Shown here: piece after piece, positions 29,048 through 39,461 of the stretch
Numbering within the stretch: the stretch's first letter is position 1
How the letters are laid out: every line of letters starts with the position of its first letter
Assembly (NCBI GenBank): GCA_022538095.1
Contig: JAKYXN010000008.1
Location: 56,646-120,645 of the forward strand
Direction of reading: 5' to 3'
Length of the DNA stretch: 64,000 nucleotides
Origin: Puniceicoccaceae bacterium K14
GTDB taxonomy: Bacteria; Verrucomicrobiota; Verrucomicrobiia; Opitutales; Opitutaceae
Program-made: the position numbers and the translations under genes
The notes under the pieces: model-generated
What the model saw: the letters and a program-made list of their open reading frames with translations, nothing else
Databases searched by the model: none
Told to the model about the DNA's origin: nothing

Positions 29048-29815
29048 CTAAAGCTTTGGATTTTTAGGAAACGAGCCATACGTCGGATTTGGCAATACGA
29101 AGTACTTTATACCAAACAATGAATACGCATCAGTATCCTTGTTTCGCAGGTCTTGGTGCGTATCCGGGAAATCATGAATATTGTCTCCGAAAAACATTAA
29201 CAACTCCAAGGGTTCCAGCCCCTTCTTAGCTTTACCTGACTTGAGCAAGTCCCAACGGGGATGCTTGTCGCTCTCTTCGTCCTTGAGAAGGATCACATCG
29301 AAATCCACTCCTAACCTTTTGAGGTTCTTCTTCGTCTCTTTCGTAACAACCACGCTACGATTAGTCACAACAGCAATTTTTCCACCTAGCTCTTTTACCA
29401 GGTTCAGAAATTCTAGTGATCCAGGAACAGCAGGCGCCTCGATCCTACGACACCAATCATTCCAGGCGACTGGGTCAAAAGCCGCTCCGCGCTGTTCCTT
29501 GGCGAAGAGAGAATTGTCGAGGATCGTCTCATCAGCATCGAGGGCGACCGCCCAATTTTTTGTTGAATCCAAAATTCCTGATTCTTTGAGCTTCAAAAGC
29601 TCCATTTCTGCCTGACGGTACACCTGACGGGTCAAAGCCTTATACTCGGCTGAGTTGCGAACCCAATGGAGATCGTTTGGCATTTCCACCCACTCCTCAG
29701 CAGGATTTACAGCTGTTTCGGCAACTGGTTGAGCGACAACAGGCGCTGCGGAGCAAACGCCCGAGAAGAGCGCAAATGGCATAACAAGCAGCAATCGGAA
29801 AGGTGATATACTCAT
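29048..29815 (-). CDS. Secreted HAD-family acid phosphatase (class B/C, e(P4)-like)
   Basis: 255 residues from the ATG at 29815; the longer frame to 29926 adds an improbable leader. Signal peptide MSISPFRLLLVMPFALFSG, cleavage near CSA. Phosphatase motifs: WAVALDADETILDN (DxDET), with both catalytic Asp; VTNRS; and the metal site FFGDNIHDFPD. Such periplasmic enzymes free phosphate from small esters and nucleotides. No phytase or phosphonate genes are adjacent. It follows the GvpL/F-family gene on the same strand. Confidence 0.85.
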   Translation of the reverse strand: MSISPFRLLLVMPFALFSGVCSAAPVVAQPVAETAVNPAEEWVEMPNDLHWVRNSAEYKALTRQVYRQAEMELLKLKESGILDSTKNWAVALDADETILDNSLFAKEQRGAAFDPVAWNDWCRRIEAPAVPGSLEFLNLVKELGGKIAVVTNRSVVVTKETKKNLKRLGVDFDVILLKDEESDKHPRWDLLKSGKAKKGLEPLELLMFFGDNIHDFPDTHQDLRNKDTDAYSLFGIKYFVLPNPTYGSFPKNPKL

Positions 29816-29941
29816 AAACAACGGTGTATGAAAAACCTCACCAAACTCCAATGATATTTTTGTCCGCAGAACGAAAATTCCGTGGCAACCTACAAGCAAC
29901 AAGTAAATACTTCTTAGAGAAGACAAGTACCGGCGACTAGG

Positions 29942-30688
29942 TTAAGCGTATTCAATTTTTGCTAACTGGCAAAAATTTTGAGGGGCCCAAGGGCCATTAA
30001 AACTGAATGCAAGCTCGGACTTGAACTTATCTCCTGCTTCATAAATTGAGGCTTCAAACACCTTCAAACGCTCTCTATTTACCAGGCAATTATAAGTCAC
30101 CACATCACGCTCCATCTTGATGGCTTTGCTTTCCTTAATTTCGGCGCACCAAGGACCTACGATTTCTCTAACTTGGCTAGACAAAATATCCTTCTCCTTT
30201 TTGAGCAGATTCTCGAATTTCTCGCACTTTCGCAATCGGTCGCCTAAATAAGACACCAATCGTCCGTTAACGATTTTTCCTTTTTCTCCCTGCATGTGCG
30301 GGTACTTTTCGATAATGTAGTCGAGGATATCATCGACATCGATTCGAACCTTCAGCTCCATCTCTACCTTACGGTATAGGCGCTTTAATTGTGCCGTCAA
30401 AACATCTTGGTTACGCAGGAGAACTGACTCTACCACTGCCAAATTGTTAAGCGTTAAACCGAATTGAAGAGGAATCAAACTACTATCTGACATCAACGTT
30501 TGTAGCACGTGCTGATGTGCAAATATGTCTTTCCCCTTAACAATCAGACGTTCGTAATCATAAGAACTTACGATCGCTGAAACCTCACCTACGGTTACCA
30601 TAAACAATCCGCAATCATCAACACCCTTTATATCTTCCAAGTCGTGAGGGGCGTCTGCCAAAGTATAACCGTAAATGTAGATGCTCAT
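29942..30688 (-). CDS. GvpL/GvpF-family gas vesicle-like protein (lone)
   Basis: 248 residues. It has the GvpL/F layout: IYIYGYTLADAPHDL at the start, the conserved DIFAHQHVLQTLM and SLIPLQFGLTLNN blocks, a coiled-coil middle, and the C-terminal FSFNGPWAPQNFCQLAKIEY (GPWPPYxF-type motif). In gas vesicle clusters this protein helps nucleate shell assembly with GvpA. No GvpA, GvpN or other gvp gene is in the window, so it is a lone member. It may serve something other than gas vesicles. Confidence 0.85.
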   Translation of the reverse strand: MSIYIYGYTLADAPHDLEDIKGVDDCGLFMVTVGEVSAIVSSYDYERLIVKGKDIFAHQHVLQTLMSDSSLIPLQFGLTLNNLAVVESVLLRNQDVLTAQLKRLYRKVEMELKVRIDVDDILDYIIEKYPHMQGEKGKIVNGRLVSYLGDRLRKCEKFENLLKKEKDILSSQVREIVGPWCAEIKESKAIKMERDVVTYNCLVNRERLKVFEASIYEAGDKFKSELAFSFNGPWAPQNFCQLAKIEYA

Positions 30689-31108
30689 TGAATTATGCCG
30701 TGTTGATAAATGAAACTTAAATGTAAAGCTCTAGGACCGTAAAAAAAACGTCAACAACATGACTCAACACTGTCAAATTTAGAACTCTGCACTACCCTCT
30801 CATCAGGGATTCACCCATACTATCTATCTCTTATTTTAGTGAAACTTGCTTAATAGAACATTTTGAGTTCGCCCTGCTCCCCGGTCACCCTGACAGGTGA
30901 TTTAAATCTTAGCTATAGCTAAAGCCATGAAAAATTTCAGCCAACAATACTTGCTGAACACCCCTGGCTCTTCTACTTATCATAGAAATTTGTAGAATTT
31001 CACAAAGCTGACTCTGCACAACGTACTTCTCTTTTTAACGTCTTGCTCTAATCAAAATCAGTCCTACACCTCTTTTTCCTCACACCGAAACACCTTTCAA
31101 TTAATCGA
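30689..31108. other. 420-base noncoding gap upstream of purD
   Basis: No gene seen on either strand. It holds a perfect 14-base palindrome TTAGCTATAGCTAA at 30909-30922 and a small stem TCACC/GGTGA at 30885-30900. The region should contain promoters for purD and the GvpL/F-family gene, but I cannot place them with confidence. No riboswitch motif was recognised. Confidence 0.6.
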
Positions 31109-32404
31109 ATGACTCAAACCAAGAAACTTTCTGCACTCATCGTCGGATCTGGCGGCCGCGAACACACTCTCGCCAACGCTTGTATTAAAAGCCCCCTCGT
31201 AGATCAAGTTGTCGCAGCTCCAGGCAATCCAGGCATGGAACCGGATGTAGAGTGTTTCCCGGTAGCAGCAGACGATATTGAAGGCCTCGTTTCACTTGCC
31301 GTAGAAAAAGCAGTCGATTTCGTAATTGTCGGCCCTGAAGTACCTCTAACTCTCGGCCTCGTTGATCGCTTAAACGAAAAAGGAATCCTTTCTTATGGGC
31401 CAAAGGCAGATGGCGCTCGCATGGAAGGGTCCAAACAATATACCAAGGAACTGCTTCTCAAAAATAACATCCCAACAGGAGCATCCGCATCTTTTACGAA
31501 GTCGGACGCTGCCATCGAATATTTAAAAACAGCCTCTTTCCCGATCGTCGTAAAAGCAGACGGCCTCGCCGCTGGAAAAGGCGTAATCATAGCAGAAGAC
31601 TATGATATCGCCACCAAAGCTGTACGCGACATGATCGACGGTGCGGTGTTTGGCGATAGCGGCAAAGAAGTCCTTATCGAAGAATGCCTCTTCGGTGAAG
31701 AGACTTCCATTCATGTTATCGTTTCTGGTAAAGACTACGTCATCCTCCCCACAAGCCAAGACCACAAACAAGCCTACGAAGGCGACAAAGGCCCTAACAC
31801 AGGCGGAATGGGCGCTTACTCTCCTGCCGACTTGATTGACGATGACCAAATGAAGCACATCGAGGAAGCGATCGTTAAACCGAGTGTCGATGGTATTGCA
31901 GCTGAAGGAATCGATTTTCGCGGAACACTTTTTATCGGTCTGATGATGACCAAGTCCGGACCCAAGGTTCTCGAATTCAACACCCGCTTCGGAGATCCCG
32001 AAACCCAAGTCCTCCTAACCCGCTTAGAAACCGACCCAGTCGAAATCATGCTAGCTGCCGCTAAAGGCGAGCTTTCATCCATCGACGTCAAGGTGAAGGA
32101 TGATTATGCCATCACCGTCGTTCTCGCATCAAAAGGCTATCCTGGCAGGTACCCGAAAGGTGAAGTAATTACTTTTCCTGCAAGTTACGGTGAAAACGAA
32201 ATCATTTTTCATGCCGGAACCAAGAGAAGCGCTGAAGGCGAAGTCGTCACGAATGGCGGTCGCGTCTTAGGCGTCACTGCTCTCGGGGCCAGCTTAGAAG
32301 AGGCTGCTGAGAAAGCATACAACCTTTGCAGCCAAGTCGATTTCGACTCAAAGTACCTCAGACAAGACATCGGAGCCAAAGAGCTCAACCGAGCCAAGGC
32401 CTAG
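31109..32404 (+). CDS. purD: Phosphoribosylamine-glycine ligase
   Basis: 431 residues, the usual length. PurD joins phosphoribosylamine and glycine in purine synthesis. It is an ATP-grasp enzyme: LIVGSGGREHTLANAC at the start, GPEVPLTLGLVDRL, GSKQYTKELLLKNNIPT, SFPIVVKADGLAAGKGV, GPNTGGMGAYSP, and FNTRFGDPETQV. The gene stands alone on the plus strand and is followed by an intrinsic terminator. Confidence 0.98.
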   Translation: MTQTKKLSALIVGSGGREHTLANACIKSPLVDQVVAAPGNPGMEPDVECFPVAADDIEGLVSLAVEKAVDFVIVGPEVPLTLGLVDRLNEKGILSYGPKADGARMEGSKQYTKELLLKNNIPTGASASFTKSDAAIEYLKTASFPIVVKADGLAAGKGVIIAEDYDIATKAVRDMIDGAVFGDSGKEVLIEECLFGEETSIHVIVSGKDYVILPTSQDHKQAYEGDKGPNTGGMGAYSPADLIDDDQMKHIEEAIVKPSVDGIAAEGIDFRGTLFIGLMMTKSGPKVLEFNTRFGDPETQVLLTRLETDPVEIMLAAAKGELSSIDVKVKDDYAITVVLASKGYPGRYPKGEVITFPASYGENEIIFHAGTKRSAEGEVVTNGGRVLGVTALGASLEEAAEKAYNLCSQVDFDSKYLRQDIGAKELNRAKA

Positions 32405-32427
32405 GGGTTAGAAGCCTGTTTGCCTCC

Positions 32428-32455
32428 GAATCGGTTCGTCCGATTCTTCGTTTTT
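32428..32455 (+). terminator. Intrinsic terminator after purD
   Basis: Stem GAATCGG (32428-32434) and CCGATTC (32440-32446), loop TTCGT, then a T-rich tail ending in five T (32451-32455). It lies about 24 bases after the purD stop. Confidence 0.75.
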
Positions 32456-32570
32456 CCAACGCGCAGCTGTGTCTCAACGGCACAGCATAAACAAAAAAAA
32501 TTAATTTTTAAGCACGTAATCGCTTGATTTCCTGATCTGCGCACTGTGCTATCAGCTTTTACAATTACAG

Positions 32571-34412
32571 ATGGCAGAATCGAATTACACCGAATCCAGC
32601 ATCAAATCCCTCAGCCCCAGGGAGCACATTCGCCTCAGGCCCGGTATGTACATCGGAAAACTGGGCAACGGAGCTTCGGCTGACGACGGGATCTATGTTC
32701 TCCTAAAAGAAATCATCGACAACTGTATCGACGAGCATTCAAGCGGCCATGGCAAACGCATCGACGTCACCATCAACAACGGCCTCGTTACCGTCCGCGA
32801 CTACGGGCGAGGAATACCACTCGGTAAAGTAGTCGACTGTGTTTCTAAAATCAATACAGGGGCCAAATACGACAGCGAAACTTTCCAAAAAAGCGTCGGA
32901 CTCAATGGTGTTGGTACTAAAGCGGTAAACGCTCTCTCCTCTCACTTTTTGGCTGCATCGCATCGCGAAGGCAAAATGAAGGAAGCCTCCTTTAGTGAAG
33001 GCGAACTCGTTAAGGACGGTCGTCAAAAGAACTCGTCCGAAAAAAACGGTACCTTCATCGAATTCATTCCGGACAATAACATATTCAAAGGCTATAAGTA
33101 TCAGCTCGAATACGTCGAAGCGATGCTCTGGAATTACGCTTACCTCAATACGGGCCTAACCCTTTCGCTAAACGAGAAGACATTCAAATCGGAAAACGGC
33201 CTAAAAGACCTTCTCGAACACAATCTAAGCGGCGACATTCTTTATCCGATTATTCACCTTAAAGGAGAAGACATCGAAGTCGCGATGACCCATGGTTCAG
33301 GATACGGCGAAGAGTATTTTTCCTTTGTCAACGGGCAACACACAACCATGGGCGGCACTCACCAAACCGCCTTCAGAGAGGCAGTCGTAAAAACGATTCG
33401 TGAATTTTTCGGCAAAAACTACGATCCGTCTGACATACGAGCATCCATTGTATCCGCAGTTTCTGTACGCGTTCAAGAACCTGTATTTGAAAGCCAAACG
33501 AAGACAAAACTCGGTTCGCAAAACGTAGCTCCGAAAGGTCCTAGTATCCGCAATTTCGTCAACAATTTCGTAAAGAAGGAATTGGACGATCATCTTCACC
33601 GCAATCCTTCCGACGCCAAAGCGATCCAGCAAAAAATAATCGCCAGCGAGAAAGAACGCAAGGAACTCAGCGGCATTCGAAAACTCGCTCGTGAAAAGGC
33701 GAAAAAAGTCAACCTACACAACAAGAAATTGCGTGACTGCCGAGTCCACTTCAACTCGAAGCACAAAAACGCAGCCGAATCGACTCTCTTCATTGTGGAG
33801 GGTGACTCAGCGGGCGGTTCCATTACCAAGACGCGAGACGTAAATACGCAAGCCGTATTCAGTCTAAAAGGAAAGCCCCTAAATGCCTTCGGACTTAGTA
33901 AGAAAATCGTCTACCAAAACGACGAATTCAACTGTCTGCAAAATGCCTTGAACATCGAAGACGGACTCTTTGATTTGCGTTACAACAAGGTTGTCATCGC
34001 AACAGACGCGGACGTCGACGGTATGCACATTCGTATGCTACTTCTTACCTTTTTCCTTCAATTCTTTCCAGATCTCGTACGCAAGGGCCACCTACATATT
34101 CTGGAAACACCGCTTTTTCGCGTTCGCAACAAAAAATCGACCCTCTACTGCTACAGCGAAACGGAAAAAAACAAAGCGATGAAGAAGCTCGGCAAAGCGG
34201 CGGAGATCACACGATTCAAAGGACTCGGAGAAGCATCGCCAGACGAATTTGCCACATTCATAGGAAAAGACATCAAACTCACTCCTGTAACCACACAAAA
34301 CTTACACAATATCAAAGAACTTCTCGCATTCTACATGGGCAAGAACACAGCGGAACGCCAGACTTTCATAATTGATAACTTACACGTGGAAAAAGATTTA
34401 GTTGAAGTATGA
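32571..34412 (+). CDS. parE: DNA topoisomerase IV/gyrase subunit B (ParE-like)
   Basis: 613 residues. The GHKL ATPase domain opens the protein ([41 protein letters not shown]). The TOPRIM domain has EGDSAGG near residue 410 and [10 protein letters not shown] near 478. Size fits topoisomerase IV subunit B rather than the longer gyrase B of most phyla. The C-terminal end overlaps the next gene by 4 bases (ATGA), indicating a coupled operon. The gyrase/topoisomerase IV distinction needs phylogeny. Confidence 0.9.
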   Translation: MAESNYTESSIKSLSPREHIRLRPGMYIGKLGNGASADDGIYVLLKEIIDNCIDEHSSGHGKRIDVTINNGLVTVRDYGRGIPLGKVVDCVSKINTGAKYDSETFQKSVGLNGVGTKAVNALSSHFLAASHREGKMKEASFSEGELVKDGRQKNSSEKNGTFIEFIPDNNIFKGYKYQLEYVEAMLWNYAYLNTGLTLSLNEKTFKSENGLKDLLEHNLSGDILYPIIHLKGEDIEVAMTHGSGYGEEYFSFVNGQHTTMGGTHQTAFREAVVKTIREFFGKNYDPSDIRASIVSAVSVRVQEPVFESQTKTKLGSQNVAPKGPSIRNFVNNFVKKELDDHLHRNPSDAKAIQQKIIASEKERKELSGIRKLAREKAKKVNLHNKKLRDCRVHFNSKHKNAAESTLFIVEGDSAGGSITKTRDVNTQAVFSLKGKPLNAFGLSKKIVYQNDEFNCLQNALNIEDGLFDLRYNKVVIATDADVDGMHIRMLLLTFFLQFFPDLVRKGHLHILETPLFRVRNKKSTLYCYSETEKNKAMKKLGKAAEITRFKGLGEASPDEFATFIGKDIKLTPVTTQNLHNIKELLAFYMGKNTAERQTFIIDNLHVEKDLVEV

Positions 34413-36457
34413 GCGACCCAGAAAACGATTCGCAATTTCAAGACACATTCGATTTAGACGGAAACAAGAAAAACGTGACAGAAGAAATCGACTCCAACCC
34501 AGATTCCACTGGAAATGACAACGCTCCGCTAGCCAAGAATTACCAGAATTGGTTTCTAGAATACGCATCTTACGTAATCCTTGATCGAGCGGTTCCTTCA
34601 TTACAAGACGGCCTCAAGCCTGTTCAACGCCGTATTCTTTACTCGCTCAGAGAACTCGACGATGGACGTTACAACAAAGTTGCTAACGTCGTCGGCCATT
34701 CGATGCGCTATCACCCACACGGTGACGCCAGCATCTATTCCGCTATGGTCGGTATGGGTCAACGTAACCTGCTGATCGATACACAAGGTAACTGGGGCAA
34801 CACACTTACTGGAGATGGGGCAGCTGCTGCTCGTTATATCGAAGCTCGATTATCTCCTTTCGCCCGCGAGGTCATTTTCAACCCTAAGACAACCAACTGG
34901 CAAGCATCCTACGATGGGCGCAACAAAGAACCAGTAAATTTGCCGGCCAAATTCCCTCTCGTTTTAGCCGAAGGCTGTGAAGGTATTGCTGTTGGACTTG
35001 CCTGCAAAATGTTGCCGCACAACTTCAACGAGATAATCGATGCTGCCATCGCGTACTTGGAGAAGAAGGATTTCGAGCTTTATCCAGATTTCGACACAGG
35101 CGGGAGCGCCGATTTTTCAAATTATAACGATGGTCTGCGCGGAGGTAAGGTCATCGTAAGAGCCGAGTTCGAAATCCGCTCGAAGTACCAACTTGCAATT
35201 ACTCAAATCCCGTACGGCACTACGACATCCTCGCTAATTGACTCGATCGTTGCCGCGAATACCAAAGGCAAGATCAAGGTAAAGAAAATCGAAGATAATA
35301 CCGCCGAAAATGCTGAGATCCTAGTAAACCTGCCGTCTGGCTCCGATGCTCAAGCAAGCATCGACGCCCTCTACGCATTTACCGACTGCCAACTATCTAT
35401 TTCGCCAAACGCCTGTGTAATTGATAATGACAAACCAATTTTTATCGGTGTCAGCGAAATACTCAAAATTTCAACTGACCACGTTAAGAGCCTACTCAAG
35501 TTAGAACTTGAGATTCAACTAGCCGAGCTAGAAGAAAAATGGCACTTCGATTCTCTCGAACGCATATTCATCGAAGAGCGTATCTATCGTCGTATTGAAG
35601 AATGCGAGACATGGGAAGCTGTAATTGCCGAGATACATAAAGGCCTGGCCCCCTTCAAAGATACTCTGAAACGAGAAGTTACCGACGAAGACGTGGCCCG
35701 ACTGACTGAAATTCGCATAAAACGAATTTCCAAATACAATTCCTTCAAAGCTCTAGACGAGATTAAGAAAACGGAAAAAGCGATTCGCGCCACCAAGCGA
35801 AATTTGAGAGCCATCGTAAGGTACACCATCGACTACTTTCAGAATCTAAAAGATAAGTTTGGTGCCGGCCGAGAACGCAAAACAGTCATTGATAGCTTCG
35901 AAGTAATCAAAGCCTCCGATGCAGCTCTCCCAACCGAGAAACTGTATGTCAATCGCGAGGACGGATTCATTGGACTATCTCTCAAGAAGGACGAATTCGT
36001 CGGCGAATGCACTGCCTTAAATGATATCATTTGCTTCTGTGCCGACGGTACATTCCGCGTATCGCGTGTAGCCGACAAGGTGTTCATGGGCAAAGACATC
36101 ATTCATATTGCAGTTTGGAATAAGGGTGACGAAGAAACGATCTACGATCTCGTCTACCGAGATGGTGCTCGCGGAGCATCTTTCGCTAAACGTTTCCTTG
36201 TTAGCGGTGTAACCAGAGATAAAGCATACGACTTAACCAAAGGAACTAAAGGGTCGAAAGTGCACTATTTCCGAGCCAACAAAGATGGGTCAACACGTCC
36301 CGTCCAAGTCCGCCTCTCACCGGCTAGCAAAGCTCGCATCAAAGAATTTCTATTCGATTTTGGCGAGCTAACCGTCAAAGGACGTGGAACGAACGGCAAC
36401 AGTGTAAGCAAGTACGCAGTAAAATCAATCCGCGCCCTTCGCGACAGCGAACTGTAG
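34409..36457 (+). CDS. parC: DNA topoisomerase IV/gyrase subunit A (ParC-like)
   Basis: 682 residues. An acidic 40-residue N-terminal extension precedes the breakage-reunion domain ([16 protein letters not shown]; catalytic Tyr143 in AARYIEARL). The quinolone-determining stretch reads [12 protein letters not shown] (Ala and Ser at the positions where E. coli ParC has Ser80 and Glu84). The short C-terminal part has DNA-wrapping-type repeats ([23 protein letters not shown]) but is smaller than in gyrase A. It overlaps parE by 4 bases. Confidence 0.9.
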   Translation: MSDPENDSQFQDTFDLDGNKKNVTEEIDSNPDSTGNDNAPLAKNYQNWFLEYASYVILDRAVPSLQDGLKPVQRRILYSLRELDDGRYNKVANVVGHSMRYHPHGDASIYSAMVGMGQRNLLIDTQGNWGNTLTGDGAAAARYIEARLSPFAREVIFNPKTTNWQASYDGRNKEPVNLPAKFPLVLAEGCEGIAVGLACKMLPHNFNEIIDAAIAYLEKKDFELYPDFDTGGSADFSNYNDGLRGGKVIVRAEFEIRSKYQLAITQIPYGTTTSSLIDSIVAANTKGKIKVKKIEDNTAENAEILVNLPSGSDAQASIDALYAFTDCQLSISPNACVIDNDKPIFIGVSEILKISTDHVKSLLKLELEIQLAELEEKWHFDSLERIFIEERIYRRIEECETWEAVIAEIHKGLAPFKDTLKREVTDEDVARLTEIRIKRISKYNSFKALDEIKKTEKAIRATKRNLRAIVRYTIDYFQNLKDKFGAGRERKTVIDSFEVIKASDAALPTEKLYVNREDGFIGLSLKKDEFVGECTALNDIICFCADGTFRVSRVADKVFMGKDIIHIAVWNKGDEETIYDLVYRDGARGASFAKRFLVSGVTRDKAYDLTKGTKGSKVHYFRANKDGSTRPVQVRLSPASKARIKEFLFDFGELTVKGRGTNGNSVSKYAVKSIRALRDSEL

Positions 36458-36507
36458 TAGCATCTTTCAAACAGGCGATAGAGCCCTAGATGCCTTATTG
36501 ATTCACA

Positions 36508-39282
36508 TCACTTAAACAACGGAGGCAAAATCGCTTTGTAGTCCTCTAAGCTCAAGCCTGCTCTCTCTGAGTTTTCCTTTTGGTGATAAAGGTCATAAGC
36601 AGACCGTCCGGTATTTCTGTATCCAATTATTGGCGAATAAGCTATAGGAGCAGCAAGATCGTCTATGATCGATAGTTTGCCTGAATCAGGGTCAACCGAC
36701 CACAAGGTTTCTTCATCGGAAACACCTTCTCTTAGCTCCAAAGCTCCCCCAGTTTTCACATACCCAAGAGGCACCAAGGTCCCTTCATTCAATTCTTCAG
36801 CAAAGCGTGCTCGCACTTTCGCTTTTTCCGCAATCATCTTTATATCACCGAATTCAATGGATGGCTTATCATCGTAGCCCGCAATAAGCCAATTATTCGG
36901 ATCCAATTGAGCAGTCTTCAACTTACCTAATTTAGTCAAAATGTCACGAATTTCGGGCGAATAAGGTAAGCCCCACTTGTTCGGATTTTTTGAGACAATC
37001 ACATTAATTTGAGCCAACCAATATGTTCTCAAATTTGCATTTAGCTCGTTGGCTTCGATCACTGCTGCCGTCATTTCCAACATGAGTTCTCGCGCTCCCC
37101 CCGCAAGTAAGCCATGCACCTTCGGCTCTAGGACATTGTTATAGAATACCGATTCTTTAGATAATTTCGACTCACTGAACGAAATGCCAAACTTACCGTG
37201 AACTCCCTTATCGACAAGCGCATAACTACTTTCCCTGGAATTGGGTCGTCCGTTTCTATCAAACTCGCGAAGACGAAATCTCCTAATTTCAGCGTATTCA
37301 CTTGATTGTGTTTTTCCGCGAATAGACTCAGCAGTATAAACTAAGTTCGAATTCAGAGGTGTTTGCGTACCTCTAAAGTACTGTGCTTCAGCTATATGGA
37401 CTTCTCCAACCCAAATATCTGATACAAGTCCTTCCAGTAAATAACGTTCCTCGCTATCCAATTTCGCAGTTGTCGCAAAAAATAGCGCTCCTTCTTCGAC
37501 GTTGGGAAATGAAGTGATTTCTGCTTCGGCGATAAGCTCGGGAAATAACTCGCTATCATCGATTTTTTTAAGCTGAAGCGCATTTTCAATTTCTGCGCGT
37601 TCGCTTTCAGAAATCTCTTCGTATTGATAAATTCGCTCCAAAGGTTCGAAAAATTCGACGAAATTTTTTGAAGCAAGCATCTCAGCTCTCGCATACTCTA
37701 GAGCATCTAGCCGATCCTGCGCCTCAAACACTTTACTCGCAGGAGCGTAAATAACATCTTCAAGGATCTCGCCATCAAGTTCGTTAGCTGCAGCCAGCGC
37801 TTCACTTGCTTTTTCCAAGACATCCCGTGATTTCTCGACGGCAATCGCAAGTTCATCCTCTGACTCGATCGCTTCGATATCTGCCACAGCTCGACTTGAT
37901 TGGTCTATCCAGTAATCTGCGATAATCTGTAATTCACGAGCCCTCTCCTGCCTGAGGAGTTCAAATTCATTCTTATAGTATACAACTGCAGGCGATGCGA
38001 CTAATAGAGTCTTATTCTGATTCTCAGCCAATCCATTCGCATCATCAACAAGTTCCGATACTCGCTCTTCTCGAACCAAAGAAAAGCCTCGGTCAACAAT
38101 ATCTATCAACTCTTCAATAATTGGCTCAAAAACAATATGTTCATCAACCACTTCAGCAAGAGTAGCCTCTCCAACATCGGGTTCGTCATTAGTACTTGTA
38201 TACAGTAATATTGCTACCGCAGCGGCAATTCCAGCTCCAACTAAGCCAACTAGATTTTTTGCAGATGCCACTGAAACTCCACCGGCAAGCTTTCTCTCTT
38301 TTATTAAAACCGCATGCGAATCCTCGATTTCAACTTCGTTTGCGTTTGCATATCCGAGCAATAATCTGATTTGCCTTTTGGCGTCCTTCTTCGAATCAAG
38401 TCTTAGAGCTTCACCGATTTGAGCATTTACTTCAAAGTATTCGCGAGCGTGAATTAGTCGATCTTCGATAGAACGAAACGCAGTTTGCTTCTCCTGACTT
38501 AAAGCGCCGATCTTTGTATGGATTTCATAATACGTTATCAGAAAATCCTTTTCCCTCTCTAAAAGACCTTCGAAATCAAGATCCTTTGAAAAATTAGAAA
38601 TCAAGCGATCAACCGCCACACCAGCATCTTTGACCAACGCTGCATTTTCGAGTTCGAGAGCATCCTCAATCAGCCCCTCTTTTCGCGGTATATCTATCCC
38701 AACTGAGCGGTAAGCATCCAAAACGGATTCAGTCTCCTCCCGCGTGTCCACCAACAAGAGGTCTTGCTCCAAATTTTTTAAGGCTGCCTTGTTCGCCTTC
38801 TGATAATCGGACAGCAATGCGGTATCACTTGAATTCGCTTTCAACAATTTTGAATACAATGCGAAAGCTTTTCGTGAATCCAAGCTAAGGTCGAGGTCCA
38901 GTAAACGTACTTGCTTTAACAGCCACTCTGGCAAATCTGCGATTTCCGATACCGCTTTCTCGATTTCTTCCATTTTCGAAACCGACAACGGATTCGCCTT
39001 CTCCCAATTAAATTGCTCACAGCAACTATCCCAGTCTAAGCGCTTTTCAAAATCCAAATCAGCAATCCGCTTGTGCAATGATGGAATTGCTTCCGACAAA
39101 ACGATCACAGACAACAAATCTCCCTCTTCTAAAAATTTTTGGCACTTTTCCAATTCACCGTTCAAACGCTCGACAGCCAACGAATAGGCCCAAGCATCGC
39201 GAGCGGCGGCAAATCCACCTACTTCGCGCTCCAGGGCTTCGAGAATCCGGGGTACTACTTGATTAATGCTGTGATCGATCAT
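36508..39282 (-). CDS. Uncharacterised 924-residue single-span protein
   Basis: 924 residues, acidic, mostly long helices that read as coiled coil. One hydrophobic span at about 343-362 (LVGLVGAGIAAAVAILL) splits it into a roughly 340-residue N-terminal helical part and a roughly 560-residue C-terminal part. There is no signal peptide, so the two halves probably lie on opposite sides of a membrane. The last 200 residues are more globular (IRDILTKLGKLKTAQLDPNNWL). I recognise no family. It stands alone, divergent from the TonB-C repeat gene and convergent with parC. Confidence 0.7.
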   Translation of the reverse strand: MIDHSINQVVPRILEALEREVGGFAAARDAWAYSLAVERLNGELEKCQKFLEEGDLLSVIVLSEAIPSLHKRIADLDFEKRLDWDSCCEQFNWEKANPLSVSKMEEIEKAVSEIADLPEWLLKQVRLLDLDLSLDSRKAFALYSKLLKANSSDTALLSDYQKANKAALKNLEQDLLLVDTREETESVLDAYRSVGIDIPRKEGLIEDALELENAALVKDAGVAVDRLISNFSKDLDFEGLLEREKDFLITYYEIHTKIGALSQEKQTAFRSIEDRLIHAREYFEVNAQIGEALRLDSKKDAKRQIRLLLGYANANEVEIEDSHAVLIKERKLAGGVSVASAKNLVGLVGAGIAAAVAILLYTSTNDEPDVGEATLAEVVDEHIVFEPIIEELIDIVDRGFSLVREERVSELVDDANGLAENQNKTLLVASPAVVYYKNEFELLRQERARELQIIADYWIDQSSRAVADIEAIESEDELAIAVEKSRDVLEKASEALAAANELDGEILEDVIYAPASKVFEAQDRLDALEYARAEMLASKNFVEFFEPLERIYQYEEISESERAEIENALQLKKIDDSELFPELIAEAEITSFPNVEEGALFFATTAKLDSEERYLLEGLVSDIWVGEVHIAEAQYFRGTQTPLNSNLVYTAESIRGKTQSSEYAEIRRFRLREFDRNGRPNSRESSYALVDKGVHGKFGISFSESKLSKESVFYNNVLEPKVHGLLAGGARELMLEMTAAVIEANELNANLRTYWLAQINVIVSKNPNKWGLPYSPEIRDILTKLGKLKTAQLDPNNWLIAGYDDKPSIEFGDIKMIAEKAKVRARFAEELNEGTLVPLGYVKTGGALELREGVSDEETLWSVDPDSGKLSIIDDLAAPIAYSPIIGYRNTGRSAYDLYHQKENSERAGLSLEDYKAILPPLFK

Positions 39283-39461
39283 TTTTCTTCAAACGTCACT
39301 CTAGTGATTCGACCTCAGACTGATTAAGTTAAAGCAAAAGGCTTCAGTTATAGGACTCTATACCTTTTAGAGAGCATAATTCACTAAATTTGAGCCAAAT
39401 TAGATCGATATACGTACTAGCGGAGTGGGTAAACTTGCCCGGCACGTAAAACGACTCTTCC

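Noticed and set aside
30909..30922. 14-base palindrome upstream of purD as an operator
   Set aside because: The match is perfect but short, AT-rich and not repeated nearby, so I cannot separate it from chance.
31523..32008. 161-residue minus-strand frame inside purD
   Set aside because: Antisense shadow of a strongly conserved PurD region.
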